From: Candidatus Liptonbacteria bacterium
GTDB taxonomy: Bacteria > Patescibacteriota > Minisyncoccia > UBA6257 > 2-01-FULL-56-20
Assembly (NCBI GenBank): GCA_016212635.1
Contig: JACRFR010000023.1
Location: 1 to 35,987, forward strand
Length of the DNA: 35,987 nucleotides
Direction of reading: 5' to 3'
Part shown: positions 22,254-30,030 of the stretch, piece after piece
Numbering within the stretch: position 1 is the first letter of the stretch
Layout: each line of letters opens with the position of its first letter
Notes under the pieces: generated by a model
The model's database searches: none
What the model saw: the letters and a program-made list of their open reading frames with translations, nothing else
What the model was told of the DNA's origin: nothing
Translations under genes and position numbers: made by a program

Positions 22254-23825
22254 ATGGGCGCAGCGATTGAGTCGCAGTATGCTCTCGCGTACGCCCGCAA
22301 GCTCGGGGCGTCCTACGCGGATCTGCGCGTTACCCGCCGCCGAGCGGAGCGCGCAGAGCTAACCGATGGAGTTTCACCCGGGCTGTCCGGTAGCAATACG
22401 GCCGGCCTGGGCATCAGAGTCCTTGTGAGTGGCGCCCGGGGTTTTTCGAGCATTCAGCTCGACGGGACTCCGGGCCGCGCCAGCTTACGTGAACTGGTTC
22501 GGGAAGCGGTGGAGTTGGCGAAAGTCAGCGCCAAATTTCGCGCTTCGCGAATCCGGCTCGCGCCGCTTCGCGGATTTAGTCCTGGGAAGGTTGACTGTCG
22601 CAGTAGCGCGACTACGCCTTATCACGGACTAGCCCCCAGAGAGAGAATGCGTGTCCTGCGCGAGTGGGACAACGCCCTCCACGGCCGCATGGTGGCCCAG
22701 CGAACCGTCGCGATTGAAACCGACCAGTGCGACTACTACTTCGCGCAGGTCGAGCGCGGCGAGTTCCGCGAGATCCACCAGAACCGGCGAGGGTGCGAGC
22801 TGGATATTTCCGTAACCGCGATCGGTCACGGGGAAGTCCAGACCCGCTCGCGGCTTTTCGCTGGAACTGTCGGCTACTCTTTCCCGCTGACCGAAGCCGT
22901 GGAGAAAGAGTGCCGCCGGCTGCGCGTGGAAGCGACCCGCCTACTCCGCGCACCGGAGTGCCGCGAGAACAGGTGCGATCTGATCATCCTGCCGGATCAG
23001 TTTGCACTTCACGCGCACGAACTGGTCCATGGTATGGAAGGCGACCGGATTGGCGACTGGAAAGACAACCGGATTGGTGAATGGACCGAGGGTCTGGACT
23101 ATGAGGCTACCTACATGGGTGGCGCCATCATGTCTGATCCGAGGTTTCTTGCCGGTCAGGGTGAGTTCCGTCTGGCGAACAAGTGTGTCACGCTTCTCGC
23201 GGACGCGACTTTGCCTGGTGGATACGGGACGTTCAACTTTGACGACGATGGCGTGCCCGCCGCCAACTTTCCGCTTCTCGAGCAGGGAGTGTTCCAAAAC
23301 TTCTTGCACTCGCGGGAAACGGCGGGCATGCTCGCCCGGGCGACCAAGAATCACGAACTCCGCCGGAGCCCCGGTATTGGCTGCTCGCGCGCGTCCGACT
23401 ACAGTCGGATGCCGCTTGTTCGGATGACCAACACCGTGTTGGTTCCGGGCGAGGCAACACTCAAAGCGCTGGTTGCCGGCGTCGATCGCGGGCTGATAAT
23501 CGCTACGCCTTACTCGTGGTCAATGTATCCCTTTCGTCGGGGATTTATATTTGGCTGCGAGATCGGATGGCTGATCAAGGGCGGGAAGATCGTGGGCATG
23601 GTCCGAAACCCGGCCTACCGCGGCGGCACCGTCAAGTTCTGGAGCTCCATCCGGGCGGTTGGCTGCGAGTCCGAGATTCACAACCAACCCAACTGTGGGA
23701 AGGGCCAGCCGGGACAGGCCATCGGCACCGGGCACCAGACGCCGCCGGTCCTCGTGGAGGGCGTCCAGGTGTTCAGTCGCCGGAAGTTTCGGGGAGGGAA
23801 GAAAGGAGGCAAAAAATGCTCTTAG
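22254..23825 (+). CDS. TldD-like metallopeptidase
   Basis: Member of the TldD/PmbA family; TldD is the zinc-bearing subunit of a peptidase known for processing modified peptides (microcin B17, CcdA antitoxin). The 523-residue protein shows the N-terminal TldD domain (LRVTRRRAERAELTDGV), the metal motif HAHELVHGMEGD (H255, E256, H259), the GGYGTFNFDDDGVPA segment, and C481 in NCGKGQPGQAIGTG, matching the cysteine ligand of TldD. The usual motif is HExxxH; here it reads HExxH. A strong ribosome binding site AAGGAGG (22241-22247) sits six bases before the ATG. The downstream TldE-like gene overlaps by 10 bases. It is somewhat longer than E. coli TldD (481), with a basic Gly/Lys-rich end that contains the next gene's ribosome binding site. 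Confidence 0.82.
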   Translation: MGAAIESQYALAYARKLGASYADLRVTRRRAERAELTDGVSPGLSGSNTAGLGIRVLVSGARGFSSIQLDGTPGRASLRELVREAVELAKVSAKFRASRIRLAPLRGFSPGKVDCRSSATTPYHGLAPRERMRVLREWDNALHGRMVAQRTVAIETDQCDYYFAQVERGEFREIHQNRRGCELDISVTAIGHGEVQTRSRLFAGTVGYSFPLTEAVEKECRRLRVEATRLLRAPECRENRCDLIILPDQFALHAHELVHGMEGDRIGDWKDNRIGEWTEGLDYEATYMGGAIMSDPRFLAGQGEFRLANKCVTLLADATLPGGYGTFNFDDDGVPAANFPLLEQGVFQNFLHSRETAGMLARATKNHELRRSPGIGCSRASDYSRMPLVRMTNTVLVPGEATLKALVAGVDRGLIIATPYSWSMYPFRRGFIFGCEIGWLIKGGKIVGMVRNPAYRGGTVKFWSSIRAVGCESEIHNQPNCGKGQPGQAIGTGHQTPPVLVEGVQVFSRRKFRGGKKGGKKCS

Positions 23826-25222
23826 GGCATGAGTATGTTTCCGAATTTCTCCTGCGGGCGATCCGGCTCGCCGCGCGCCACGGCTTCGAGGCCGAGGCGT
23901 ACTACTACGGAGAAGTGCTTCGGGGTATGCGGTCCGCCCGCCAAGGCATCCATCAGACGCCAACCGCACGGGAGGGAGAGCTTGTTCTTCGATTGCGAAA
24001 AACAACACGCGGTAAAACGCGCGCAGTTGAAGTCGTGGTTTCCTCACCGGCGGACATCGGCACGGCCGTGCGACAGGGCAAGGAGCTCATCGCCTCCGCC
24101 CGGCCCAACCCGTTACTCTACCAGCTCGAGCCGCAACCCGCGGACTTACCGGAAGAGCGCCTACGCCTTCAGGTTGTCCCTAAGCAGTTTTGGGATGATC
24201 TGCCGACAAAGAGCGCCGCCTTCCGGACAATCCGTAAGGATGCTGTGGAAACTCCGGGTTGGTACGGAGCCGGGTACTTTCTAACGGCGGCGCACGAGAT
24301 CGGAGCTGCGAATAGCTCTGGGCTTCTGCGCTACGCCGCCGGGTGCTACTCCGGGTTCACGGTAGTGGCGACCGGCGGCAAGCGTCAGCGCCAGCTCACT
24401 ACCTACGCCGAGGACTTCGCGAAACTGCCGCAAGAAATCGACTACCGTCGGGTAGTTGCGGAAGCTTTCGTGAGAGCTCGCCTAACCGACGGGTTGCCCT
24501 TCCTCGAGCCCCTGAATGGACGGTCGCGGATTCAGATGGACGCGGTTCTTTCACCGAACTGCGTTAACGACTGGATCAAAGACCTTACCCCCACTTTCTG
24601 CGGCTACGCCGTGCATAACGGCGAGTCGTATGTAAGTGACCGGGTTCGGGGCAAGTCGCGGATCGCCAGCTCCTGCGTGACCCTGCGGGACGACTGGCAG
24701 GATCCGCGCGGTCTCGCGGTACCGTTCGACTTGGAGGGTCGGACCCGGCAACAAGTTATCCTGATCGACCACGGGGTCTACGCCGGCCACTGTCACGACG
24801 GAATGTCGGCGATTGTGGCAGGCGAGGCGCCCACCGGTCACTCCGGGTTTGAGCTCGGGACCGGTACTCCCGACCTCCTGGTTCTCGGCGGTGAGGACCA
24901 CTCCATGGAAGACCTCGTCGTTTCCTGTGATCGGCCAGCGCTCATTCTAACCTGGCCCCACTATTCCTCTGATATGTATGAGAAAGAGGGAATGTGGACC
25001 GTCACCGGCCACCACGGCGTCTTCCTCGCCAAGGGCGGTCGCATCGTTGCGGTTTGCCCCCCGACCAGAATCCGGCTCCGGACCTTCGACGCGCTCCGGC
25101 GCGTTGAGATGCTATCCGCGAGCCAGCCGGTTTTCGACGTCGAGCGGTATCCGCTCACCCTGCCGTCGAGTGCGGTGGTGCCGGGGATCAAACTCCGAAA
25201 CGTCGAGTTTCTCAACTTCTAA
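23816..25222 (+). CDS. TldE/PmbA-like partner subunit
   Basis: A 468-residue protein of the same superfamily without a zinc motif, expected to pair with the TldD-like protein as TldE pairs with TldD. Recognisable features: helical N-terminus (SEFLLRAIRLAARHGFEAEAYYYGE), the central AHEIGAANSSGLLRYAAGCYSGFTVVA strand-turn typical of PmbA/TldE, and a C-terminal beta-rich part (GMWTVTGHHGVFLAKGGRIVAV). The start ATG at 23816 was chosen because AAAGGAGG lies just before it; the open frame upstream is shadow within tldD. A strong terminator follows at 25225-25263, so these two genes form a complete unit. Similarity to E. coli TldE is remote. Confidence 0.75.
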   Translation: MLLGHEYVSEFLLRAIRLAARHGFEAEAYYYGEVLRGMRSARQGIHQTPTAREGELVLRLRKTTRGKTRAVEVVVSSPADIGTAVRQGKELIASARPNPLLYQLEPQPADLPEERLRLQVVPKQFWDDLPTKSAAFRTIRKDAVETPGWYGAGYFLTAAHEIGAANSSGLLRYAAGCYSGFTVVATGGKRQRQLTTYAEDFAKLPQEIDYRRVVAEAFVRARLTDGLPFLEPLNGRSRIQMDAVLSPNCVNDWIKDLTPTFCGYAVHNGESYVSDRVRGKSRIASSCVTLRDDWQDPRGLAVPFDLEGRTRQQVILIDHGVYAGHCHDGMSAIVAGEAPTGHSGFELGTGTPDLLVLGGEDHSMEDLVVSCDRPALILTWPHYSSDMYEKEGMWTVTGHHGVFLAKGGRIVAVCPPTRIRLRTFDALRRVEMLSASQPVFDVERYPLTLPSSAVVPGIKLRNVEFLNF

Positions 25223-25224
25223 CC

Positions 25225-25263
25225 CAGGCCCTCCGATTCATTTCGGAGGGCCTGCACTTTTTT
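25225..25263 (+). terminator. Intrinsic terminator of the tldD/tldE unit
   Basis: AGGCCCTCCG and CGGAGGGCCT pair around ATTCATTT, followed by GCAC and TTTTTT. The hairpin begins a few bases after the TldE-like stop. Confidence 0.88.
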
Positions 25264-25272
25264 AATACCAAC

Positions 25273-25376
25273 AGGACTTACGCGTTTGACTATCTTATTC
25301 CTCCTTCCTTCCGCCGGAGGCCGATCCTCCTCTGGAGGAAGAAAAGGGAGAATTAACGCCCAAATGCGTAAGTCCT
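25273..25376. mobile_element. Possible 104-bp MITE with AGGACTTACGC ends
   Basis: Terminal inverted repeats of 16 bases with one mismatch: AGGACTTACGCGTTTG at the left and CAAATGCGTAAGTCCT at the right. The interior is also partly self-complementary (TTCCTCCTTCC against GGAGGAAGAAAAGG). There is no coding capacity. Similar AGGACTTACGC termini are found on some insertion sequences, so this is probably a non-autonomous derivative. Target-site duplication is unclear. Only one copy is in the window. Confidence 0.55.
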
Positions 25377-25428
25377 AACCAAGCCAAACAACTACCCGCC
25401 GAGGGTTGGGGTCACAGAGACTGATCGG

Positions 25429-25472
25429 TCCATAATCTCCCCTTCGACGGCCGTCGAAGGGGAGATTATGGA
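25429..25472. repeat. 44-bp perfect palindrome
   Basis: TCCATAATCTCCCCTTCGAC then GG, followed by the exact reverse complement with no loop. It stands between the MITE-like element and the promoter of the DUF2090 gene. It ends without a T-run and is not near a stop codon, so it is not a clear terminator. Confidence 0.85.
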
Positions 25473-25552
25473 TATAGAGTGCTTCCCGGATATTTAGCAC
25501 TTTAAACGGGGACCAGATTGGGCGCGGCTAGCTTACCTTTCCTTGGGGAGGA

Positions 25553-25561
25553 TGTTATACT
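25553..25561 (+). promoter_or_regulatory. Extended -10 promoter of the DUF2090 gene
   Basis: TGTTATACT (TG-N-TATACT) lies ten bases before the ATG at 25572, predicting a leader of only three or four bases. This also argues against starts further upstream in the same frame. Confidence 0.6.
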
Positions 25562-25571
25562 AATCACTATC

Positions 25572-26504
25572 ATGCCCAACACTCTTGGTTACGACCAGCC
25601 GCTTTTTATCCTGGCTTTTGACCAGCGGGCTTCGATTTTAGAGAAGCTTCTTCAATTGTCTCCGGGTCAGACGCCATCGCCGGAAGTGGCGGATCAAATG
25701 GAGCGCTTTAAAACTGCTATTTATGAGGGTTTTCGCTATGCTCTGGCACACGGCGTACCGCAAGCAGAAGCGGCAATTCTAGTGGATGAGCAGTACGGCC
25801 ACGCGATTCTGCACGACGCTGTCTTCCACGGCTTCACCGTGGCGCTGACCACCGAGAAGACTGGTCAACACGAATTCGATTTTGAGTATGGCGATGAGTT
25901 CACCTCCCACCTCCTGAAATACCGCCCGACTTTCGCCAAGGTGCTGGTGCGGCATAACCCCGAAGCGGGGGATGCGTTAAACGTCCACGAGCATGCCAAG
26001 CTGGTCCGGCTGCGGGAGTTTTGCGACCGGGAGAACTTCAAGCTCTTGGTCGAGTTGATCTTGCCTCCGACCGATGCGCAGCTGGCCTGGGTGGGCAACG
26101 ACCTGGCCCGCTACGATCGCGAAATTCGACCCGCCCTGGAAATTAAGCTGGTCAAACAGTTTCAAAACGCAGGGATCGAGGCGGACGTTTGGAAAATAGA
26201 AGGCTTGACCAGCGCGGAGCAGTATCGGGCGTTGGTCGGCCAGGTGCAAAGCGGGGGACGAGATAAGGTCGGCGTGGCGGTGCTCGGCCGCGCGGCGAGC
26301 GATGAGCAAGTGGAAGAGTGGCTCCGGGTCGGCGCGGGCGTGGACGGGGTGATCGGTTTCGCCGTGGGCCGGACAATTTTCTGGGAGCCGATCGCGCGTT
26401 ACCACCAAGGGAGCCAGACCTGGGAACAAACCGTGGAGCAGATTGGCGAACACTATCTGCATTTTTATCGAGTTTTTAGTAACATCAAGTCGAAAAAGTC
26501 ATAG
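25572..26504 (+). CDS. DUF2090 (IolC C-terminal/aldolase-like) protein
   Basis: A 310-residue TIM-barrel protein related to the C-terminal part of IolC-type proteins and to class I aldolases such as LacD. It opens with LFILAFDQRASILEKLL, comparable to the family's conserved LAFDHR segment, then AAILVDEQYG, VALTTEKTGQ, FAKVLVRHNPE, FKLLVELILPP, DVWKIEGLTS and GFAVGRTIFWEPIARY. The acidic and basic residues at strand ends suit a sugar-phosphate or keto-deoxy-sugar lyase, but no substrate can be given. It stands with the LOG and PGI/PMI genes in one orientation, each gap being short. The stop codon TAG lies in the first unit of a 7-bp array. Confidence 0.75.
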   Translation: MPNTLGYDQPLFILAFDQRASILEKLLQLSPGQTPSPEVADQMERFKTAIYEGFRYALAHGVPQAEAAILVDEQYGHAILHDAVFHGFTVALTTEKTGQHEFDFEYGDEFTSHLLKYRPTFAKVLVRHNPEAGDALNVHEHAKLVRLREFCDRENFKLLVELILPPTDAQLAWVGNDLARYDREIRPALEIKLVKQFQNAGIEADVWKIEGLTSAEQYRALVGQVQSGGRDKVGVAVLGRAASDEQVEEWLRVGAGVDGVIGFAVGRTIFWEPIARYHQGSQTWEQTVEQIGEHYLHFYRVFSNIKSKKS

Positions 26505-26540
26505 GTCATAAGTCAATAGTCATTAGTCATCAGTCAATCA
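26498..26540. repeat. 7-bp tandem array (GTCATAR type)
   Basis: Units GTCATAG, GTCATAA, GTCAATA, GTCATTA, GTCATCA, GTCAATC. The first unit includes the DUF2090 stop codon; the array fills the gap before the LOG gene. Confidence 0.85.
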
Positions 26541-26546
26541 ATACTC

Positions 26547-27269
26547 ATGCCCAAATCACAAGTTCCGCCGGTCGCCAAGAAATCAGTTAAAAGCGAAACA
26601 AAACCCCGGATAAATTATCTCTTCCCGGCTCATCAGCACGATGTCTCCCCCTGGCGGATTTTTAAGATCATGGCCGAGTTCGTCAACGGATTTGAATTCC
26701 TGCGGCAATTCACCCGTGCGGTATCGTTCTTCGGCTCCGCGCGAGTCGGTCTGGAACCGCGGATGTACACGGAGGCGACCAAGCTGGCGCGCATGTTCGC
26801 GGACGCGGGTTTCGCGGTGGTGACTGGCGGGGGCCCGGGCATCATGCAGGCGGCGAATAAGGGCGCATTTGAGGCCGGCGGACGCTCCATTGGCTTGAAT
26901 ATTAAACTGCCTTTTGAACAACGGACCAATAAGTACGTCACCGACGCGGAAAGCTTCGAGTACTTCTTCTCTCGTAAGGTTATGCTGTCTTTCGCCGCGC
27001 ACGCCTACATTTTCTTCCCCGGTGGCTACGGAACTCTGAACGAAATGTTCGAAATGGTAGAGTTGGTGCAAACCAAGAAGATCGAACCCCTGCCGATAGT
27101 GCTGGTCGGTCGGGATTTTTGGACTCCGCTTCTGGATTGGTTGAAGACGGTTGTTTTGGACAAAACTCGCGGCATAGAGCCGGAAGACCTGGCGATCATT
27201 CATGTGGCCGACAATGCGGAAGAGGCCTTTCGTACCGTGGTCCGGCTAATCCAGCCGCTTAAGCGGTAA
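26547..27269 (+). CDS. LOG family protein (TIGR00730-type)
   Basis: A 240-residue Rossmann-like protein of the LOG (lonely guy) / 'lysine decarboxylase-like' family, whose characterised members hydrolyse nucleoside 5'-monophosphates, often cytokinin ribotides, to the base and ribose 5-phosphate. Seen in order: AVSFFGSARV, GGGPGIMQAANKGAFEAGG, SRKVMLSFAAHAYIFFPGGYGTLNEMFE, which contains the PGGxGTxxE active-site motif, and the last helix pair. The N-terminal 40 residues are a basic, low-complexity extension. It ends two bases before the PGI/PMI gene and is probably translated with it. Real substrate in this organism unknown. Confidence 0.88.
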   Translation: MPKSQVPPVAKKSVKSETKPRINYLFPAHQHDVSPWRIFKIMAEFVNGFEFLRQFTRAVSFFGSARVGLEPRMYTEATKLARMFADAGFAVVTGGGPGIMQAANKGAFEAGGRSIGLNIKLPFEQRTNKYVTDAESFEYFFSRKVMLSFAAHAYIFFPGGYGTLNEMFEMVELVQTKKIEPLPIVLVGRDFWTPLLDWLKTVVLDKTRGIEPEDLAIIHVADNAEEAFRTVVRLIQPLKR

Positions 27270-27271
27270 GC

Positions 27272-28279
27272 ATGGATCTTGTGCCGGATCCGGAAACATC
27301 GATCATGCGCAAATCCATCCTAGAATTTCCGCGGCAGTTCGAGTTTGAGCCGGTCATCGCGAACGCGGATAAGTTCCGGCGATCGCCGCACGTCATCGTC
27401 TGCGGCATGGGTGGGTCGCACCTGGCTGGCGACTTTTTGAATCCGATCGAGCCAGAAATAAATCTGCGTGTTTGGAGTGACTACGGTTTACCGCCAGTCC
27501 CAGAGGATGAATTGCAGGACTCCTTGATCATTGTGAGTTCCTACTCCGGCAATACTGAAGAGACGCTGGATGCTTATCGCGCGGCCCGGGAGCGAGGTCT
27601 GTCACTGGCCGCGGTGGCGGTCGGTGGTAAGCTTCTGGAGTTGGCCAAGAAGGATGGCGTGCCATATGTCCAACTGCCGGACACCGGTATCCAGCCGCGA
27701 ATGGCCTTGGGCTTCAGCTTGCGTGCCATGCTCGCCTTAATCGGGGACCAAGACGGCCTGCAAGGGACGCGGGGGCTGGCCCAGGACCTGCCCGCCGAGG
27801 TTTTGGAGTCGGAGGGGCGCGACTTGGCCAAGTGGCTCAAGAACTACGTACCGGTTGTTTACGCTTCCGACTCTAACCGGTCGCTGGCTTACTACTGGAA
27901 GATAACCTTAAACGAGACCGGTAAGATCCCGGCTTTCTATAATGTTCTGCCGGAGCTGAATCACAACGAGATGAACGGCTTTGATGTTAAGTCCGGTTCT
28001 CGCCCACTGGCCCAGAACTTCGCTTTTATTTTCCTTTCAGATACCGACGACCACCCGTTGGTTCAAAAACGCATGGCGATATTGAAATCTATGTACCAAG
28101 ACCGCAAGCTGCCGGTCCGAACCATCCCACTTGTAGGTCAAACCAAGTATCATAAGCTGTTTACCAGTGTCCTTCTGGCAATTTGGACCGCGTTCTGCGT
28201 CGCCGAGCAATATGGCCTGGAACCGGAGCAGGTCCCGATGGTGGAGGAATTTAAAAGGCTAGTGACTACTGACCGATGA
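27272..28279 (+). CDS. Bifunctional phosphoglucose/phosphomannose isomerase
   Basis: Interconverts glucose-6-P or mannose-6-P with fructose-6-P. The 335-residue protein has two SIS domains: the first with VIVCGMGGSHLAGDF and the sugar-phosphate loop SYSGNTEETL, and a second with VVYASDSNRSLAYYWK. Characteristic of the PGI/PMI subfamily are IQPRMALGFSLRA and the catalytic stretch LPELNHNEMNGF. It is the small form common in archaea and CPR bacteria, replacing classical PGI. The gene follows the LOG gene by two bases. The last codons and the TGA stop lie in a 7-bp array (28264-28303). Confidence 0.9.
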   Translation: MDLVPDPETSIMRKSILEFPRQFEFEPVIANADKFRRSPHVIVCGMGGSHLAGDFLNPIEPEINLRVWSDYGLPPVPEDELQDSLIIVSSYSGNTEETLDAYRAARERGLSLAAVAVGGKLLELAKKDGVPYVQLPDTGIQPRMALGFSLRAMLALIGDQDGLQGTRGLAQDLPAEVLESEGRDLAKWLKNYVPVVYASDSNRSLAYYWKITLNETGKIPAFYNVLPELNHNEMNGFDVKSGSRPLAQNFAFIFLSDTDDHPLVQKRMAILKSMYQDRKLPVRTIPLVGQTKYHKLFTSVLLAIWTAFCVAEQYGLEPEQVPMVEEFKRLVTTDR

Positions 28280-28303
28280 CCATTGACTATTGACTGTTGA
28301 CTA
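28264..28303. repeat. 7-bp tandem array (GACTATT type)
   Basis: Units GACTACT, GACCGAT, GACCATT, GACTATT, GACTGTT, GACTAG. The array begins inside the PGI/PMI gene, contributes its last residues and contains its stop codon. Confidence 0.8.
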
Positions 28304-28331
28304 GGGGGCGGGGAGTAAGGGAAAAGCCCGA

Positions 28332-28470
28332 CTTCCTCCGAAGGACCTCCCCCGAGGTTCACCCTCCCCAATATTCATTCTTCGGTTCCCGGAGGTTGAA
28401 CCTCCTAATATCGTTCTGGTTTCTCCCCGAGGTCCGTCCTCCTTTGGAGGTCGAACCTCCCGACATTAAA
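28332..28470. repeat. Degenerate GGAGGTYGAACCTCC repeats
   Basis: Two clear dyads, GGAGGTTGAACCTCC (28391-28405) and GGAGGTCGAACCTCC (28446-28460), and a decayed one before them occur in three units of about 40-55 bases. Each unit has CCTCC and GAGGT elements. The 478-base gap 28280-28757 holds no gene: it contains the 7-bp array, these dyads, MITE copy 2 and the 44-bp repeat copy D. Confidence 0.6.
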
Positions 28471-28498
28471 TCTACCCGGACATATTCCTAAAATTAAA

Positions 28499-28610
28499 GG
28501 CGCCCCTAAAAAGTTATTCCCTGAGCCCGTCGAAGGGTAGCTTTTTGGCGGGTACAGGCATGGCCCTCGACAAGCTCGGGCAATAAAATCGGTGGTTTCC
28601 GAACAGCGCC
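28499..28610 (+). mobile_element. MITE-like element, copy 2
   Basis: About 112 bp, nearly identical to 1915-2035 from AAAAAGTTATTCCCTGAG onward, including the right end TTTCCGAACAGCGCC. The left end is shortened (GGCGCCCCTAAAAAG), with loss of the GTTCGAAAACG segment. It lies in the intergenic region before the Cas4-like nuclease gene. Confidence 0.7.
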
Positions 28611-28712
28611 CCGCGGCTTGGGGTATTGATTCCACAATTCGCCGCCCGCCTCTTTCCGTTGTAGAATATATTTGGCGTTAGTTCTGCGAACTGCGCACTA
28701 CGAACTCTCTTC

Positions 28713-28756
28713 ATTCGCATTATTACCTCCCCGATTAGCGTTATTAGCGATTACTC
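28713..28756 (-). repeat. 44-bp interspersed repeat, copy D (minus strand)
   Basis: The reverse complement of the family found at 3657, 13010 and 13609 (ATTCGCATTATTACCTC at the left, GCGATTACTC at the right). It ends on the base before the nuclease start codon region (ATG at 28758), so the repeat forms the gene's immediate leader. Confidence 0.85.
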
Positions 28757-28757
28757 T

Positions 28758-29504
28758 ATGCAGAAGCTCTCCCGCTCCAAGATCGACCTGTTCCACGAGT
28801 GCCAGCGCTGTTTTTGGCTGGAGGTCAAGCACGGCGTGAAACGCCCCCCGGGATTCCCATACACCATCAATAGCGCGATCGACTGGCTTCTGAAGCAGGA
28901 GTTCGACGAGTATCGGGCGCTTGGCCGGGCGCACCCCATTATGGAGGCGGCCGGGATCGGAGCGGTGCCTTATGAACATCCGAAGATCAATGAGTGGCGG
29001 CACAACTTTACCGGTATCCGATTTGAGCACAAGCCGACTGACTTCTTGGTCTTTGGCGCGGTGGATGACATTTGGGTTAACCCGGCAGGGGAGTTAATTA
29101 TTGTGGACTATAAATCCACCGGTTCGGTTCAGCACAAAATCTACGATGAGTACCGCCGCCAACTGGAGGTTTACCAGTGGCTCTTCCGCCAGAACGGATT
29201 TACGGTTTCCGAGACGGGCTATTTCGTTTTTGCTCGGGTCAGCAAGGCCCACGGTTTCTCGGCGCACGCGGATGCCGGACCGGCGGAGGGCGAGGCCCAT
29301 GAACGCGCGCTTTTGCCCTTCGATATTTTTGTCGAGCCCTTAACCGGCAACCCATCCTGGGTGGAAGGCGCCTTAGCGGACGCCCACCGGGTATTGGACT
29401 CGGATACGCCGCCTGCCCCGGGCGGCGATTGCGAACACTGTAAATATCGCCGCGCCGCGAATGAGCATGCCGCAGGGAAAATGTCACATCCCGCCAGTTC
29501 TTAG
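28758..29504 (+). CDS. PD-(D/E)XK nuclease, RecB/Cas4-like
   Basis: A 248-residue nuclease-fold protein. The catalytic core is FGAVDDIWVNPAGELIIVDYKS: the metal-binding Asp pair at 103-104 and D117-Y-K119. A helix with RRQLEVYQWLFRQNGF supplies the usual QxxxY motif. Two cysteine pairs, C15/C18 near the start (FHECQRCFW) and C225/C228 near the end (DCEHCKYR), could hold an Fe-S cluster as in Cas4/AddB-type nucleases, although the spacing (2+2) differs from the 1+3 of classical Cas4. No CRISPR genes are nearby apart from a Cas2-like regulator 1.3 kb downstream. I believe similar stand-alone proteins are widespread in CPR genomes; the role could be DNA repair or uptake. Confidence 0.82.
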   Translation: MQKLSRSKIDLFHECQRCFWLEVKHGVKRPPGFPYTINSAIDWLLKQEFDEYRALGRAHPIMEAAGIGAVPYEHPKINEWRHNFTGIRFEHKPTDFLVFGAVDDIWVNPAGELIIVDYKSTGSVQHKIYDEYRRQLEVYQWLFRQNGFTVSETGYFVFARVSKAHGFSAHADAGPAEGEAHERALLPFDIFVEPLTGNPSWVEGALADAHRVLDSDTPPAPGGDCEHCKYRRAANEHAAGKMSHPASS

Positions 29505-29511
29505 CGGAGAT

Positions 29512-29549
29512 CATCTATTCTATTGTTCTTGAGAACAATAGAATAGATG
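29512..29549. promoter_or_regulatory. Long palindrome before the DUF4258-like gene
   Basis: CATCTATTCTATTGTTCT and its exact reverse complement, separated by TG (18-base arms). It starts eight bases after the nuclease stop and ends 22 bases before the ATG at 29572. No T-run follows, so an operator or processing site is more likely than a terminator. Confidence 0.75.
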
Positions 29550-29571
29550 GAGGGTCTTTGTGCTAATGATT

Positions 29572-29931
29572 ATGCCTGCGCCGATTAGATCTAAGGAATA
29601 TTACTGGACATTCCATGCGCGCAATAAAATGCGCCAGTACCAGTTGTCGGAGCAAAGGGTACGGCGGGTGCTCCACTCCCCGGCGCGGATCGAGGAGGGG
29701 ATTGCGCCCAATACTATTGCGGCCATGCAGGTGGTTCCCGCGCCCAAGCGCCCCTATGAGATCTGGGTCATGTTGCAATCTGTAAGTCGAAAGTCAGAAG
29801 TTAAGGGTCAAAAGTCAAAGGTCAAAGGTCACGAGTCAAAGATCATTTCCGCCTGGCGCTATCCCGGCCGCACCAAGCCCGGCGATCCTATTCCAGCGGA
29901 GATATTACGAGAGCTAAGAATGCTGGCGTGA
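29572..29931 (+). CDS. DUF4258-like (RelE-fold-like) protein
   Basis: A 119-residue basic protein. YYWTFHARNKMRQYQLSEQRVRRVLHSPARIEEG matches DUF4258-type proteins, in which a short helix-turn-strand unit with a conserved His (WTFHA) is followed by a beta strand with the substrate site. The strands EIWVMLQ and KIISAWRYPG close the sheet. Between them, where relatives have a tight turn, sits a 7-bp DNA array encoding SRKSEVKGQKSKVKGHESK. Some DUF4258 members are toxins or cytotoxic RNases, but no antitoxin gene is evident here. ATG at 29572 is chosen; GTG at 29560 and ATG at 29566 are alternatives. Confidence 0.7.
   Translation: MPAPIRSKEYYWTFHARNKMRQYQLSEQRVRRVLHSPARIEEGIAPNTIAAMQVVPAPKRPYEIWVMLQSVSRKSEVKGQKSKVKGHESKIISAWRYPGRTKPGDPIPAEILRELRMLA
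29786..29841 (+). repeat. 7-bp tandem array (GTCAAAG) inside DUF4258-like gene
   Basis: Eight units (GTCGAAA, GTCAGAA, GTTAAGG, GTCAAAA, GTCAAAG, GTCAAAG, GTCACGA, GTCAAAG). They are translated into a Lys/Ser/Gly-rich loop. Third example of a 7-bp array inside a reading frame in this window. Confidence 0.85.
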
Positions 29932-29978
29932 TTTAGCGCAACTTGTCCCACTTGCCTCCGTTCCGTCCCTACGGCACC

Positions 29979-30016
29979 TTACCACATTATCTGGCTATGA
30001 CCAGATAATGTGGTAA
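29979..30016. promoter_or_regulatory. Palindrome P1 upstream of second PaaX/Cas2-like gene
   Basis: TTACCACATTATCTGG and CCAGATAATGTGGTAA are exact reverse complements around CTATGA. It is related to the degenerate copy immediately downstream (30031-30072) and, in core sequence (ATCTRG, CTAGATA, GTGGT), to the palindrome at 30713-30758 on the far side of the gene. Confidence 0.75.
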
Positions 30017-30030
30017 AGCAATAGTGGCTC

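Noticed and set aside
23516..23815. 100-residue N-terminal extension of the TldE-like protein
   Set aside because: It lies entirely inside the tldD-like gene in another frame, and a strong ribosome binding site precedes the ATG at 23816.
28446..28460. Possible tRNA T-arm (GGTCGAACCTCC)
   Set aside because: No acceptor, D or anticodon stems fit around it; the motif belongs to the GGAGGTYGAACCTCC dyad repeats.
14014..29841. 7-bp and 9-bp arrays as CRISPR
   Set aside because: Units are far too short and contiguous, with no spacers.
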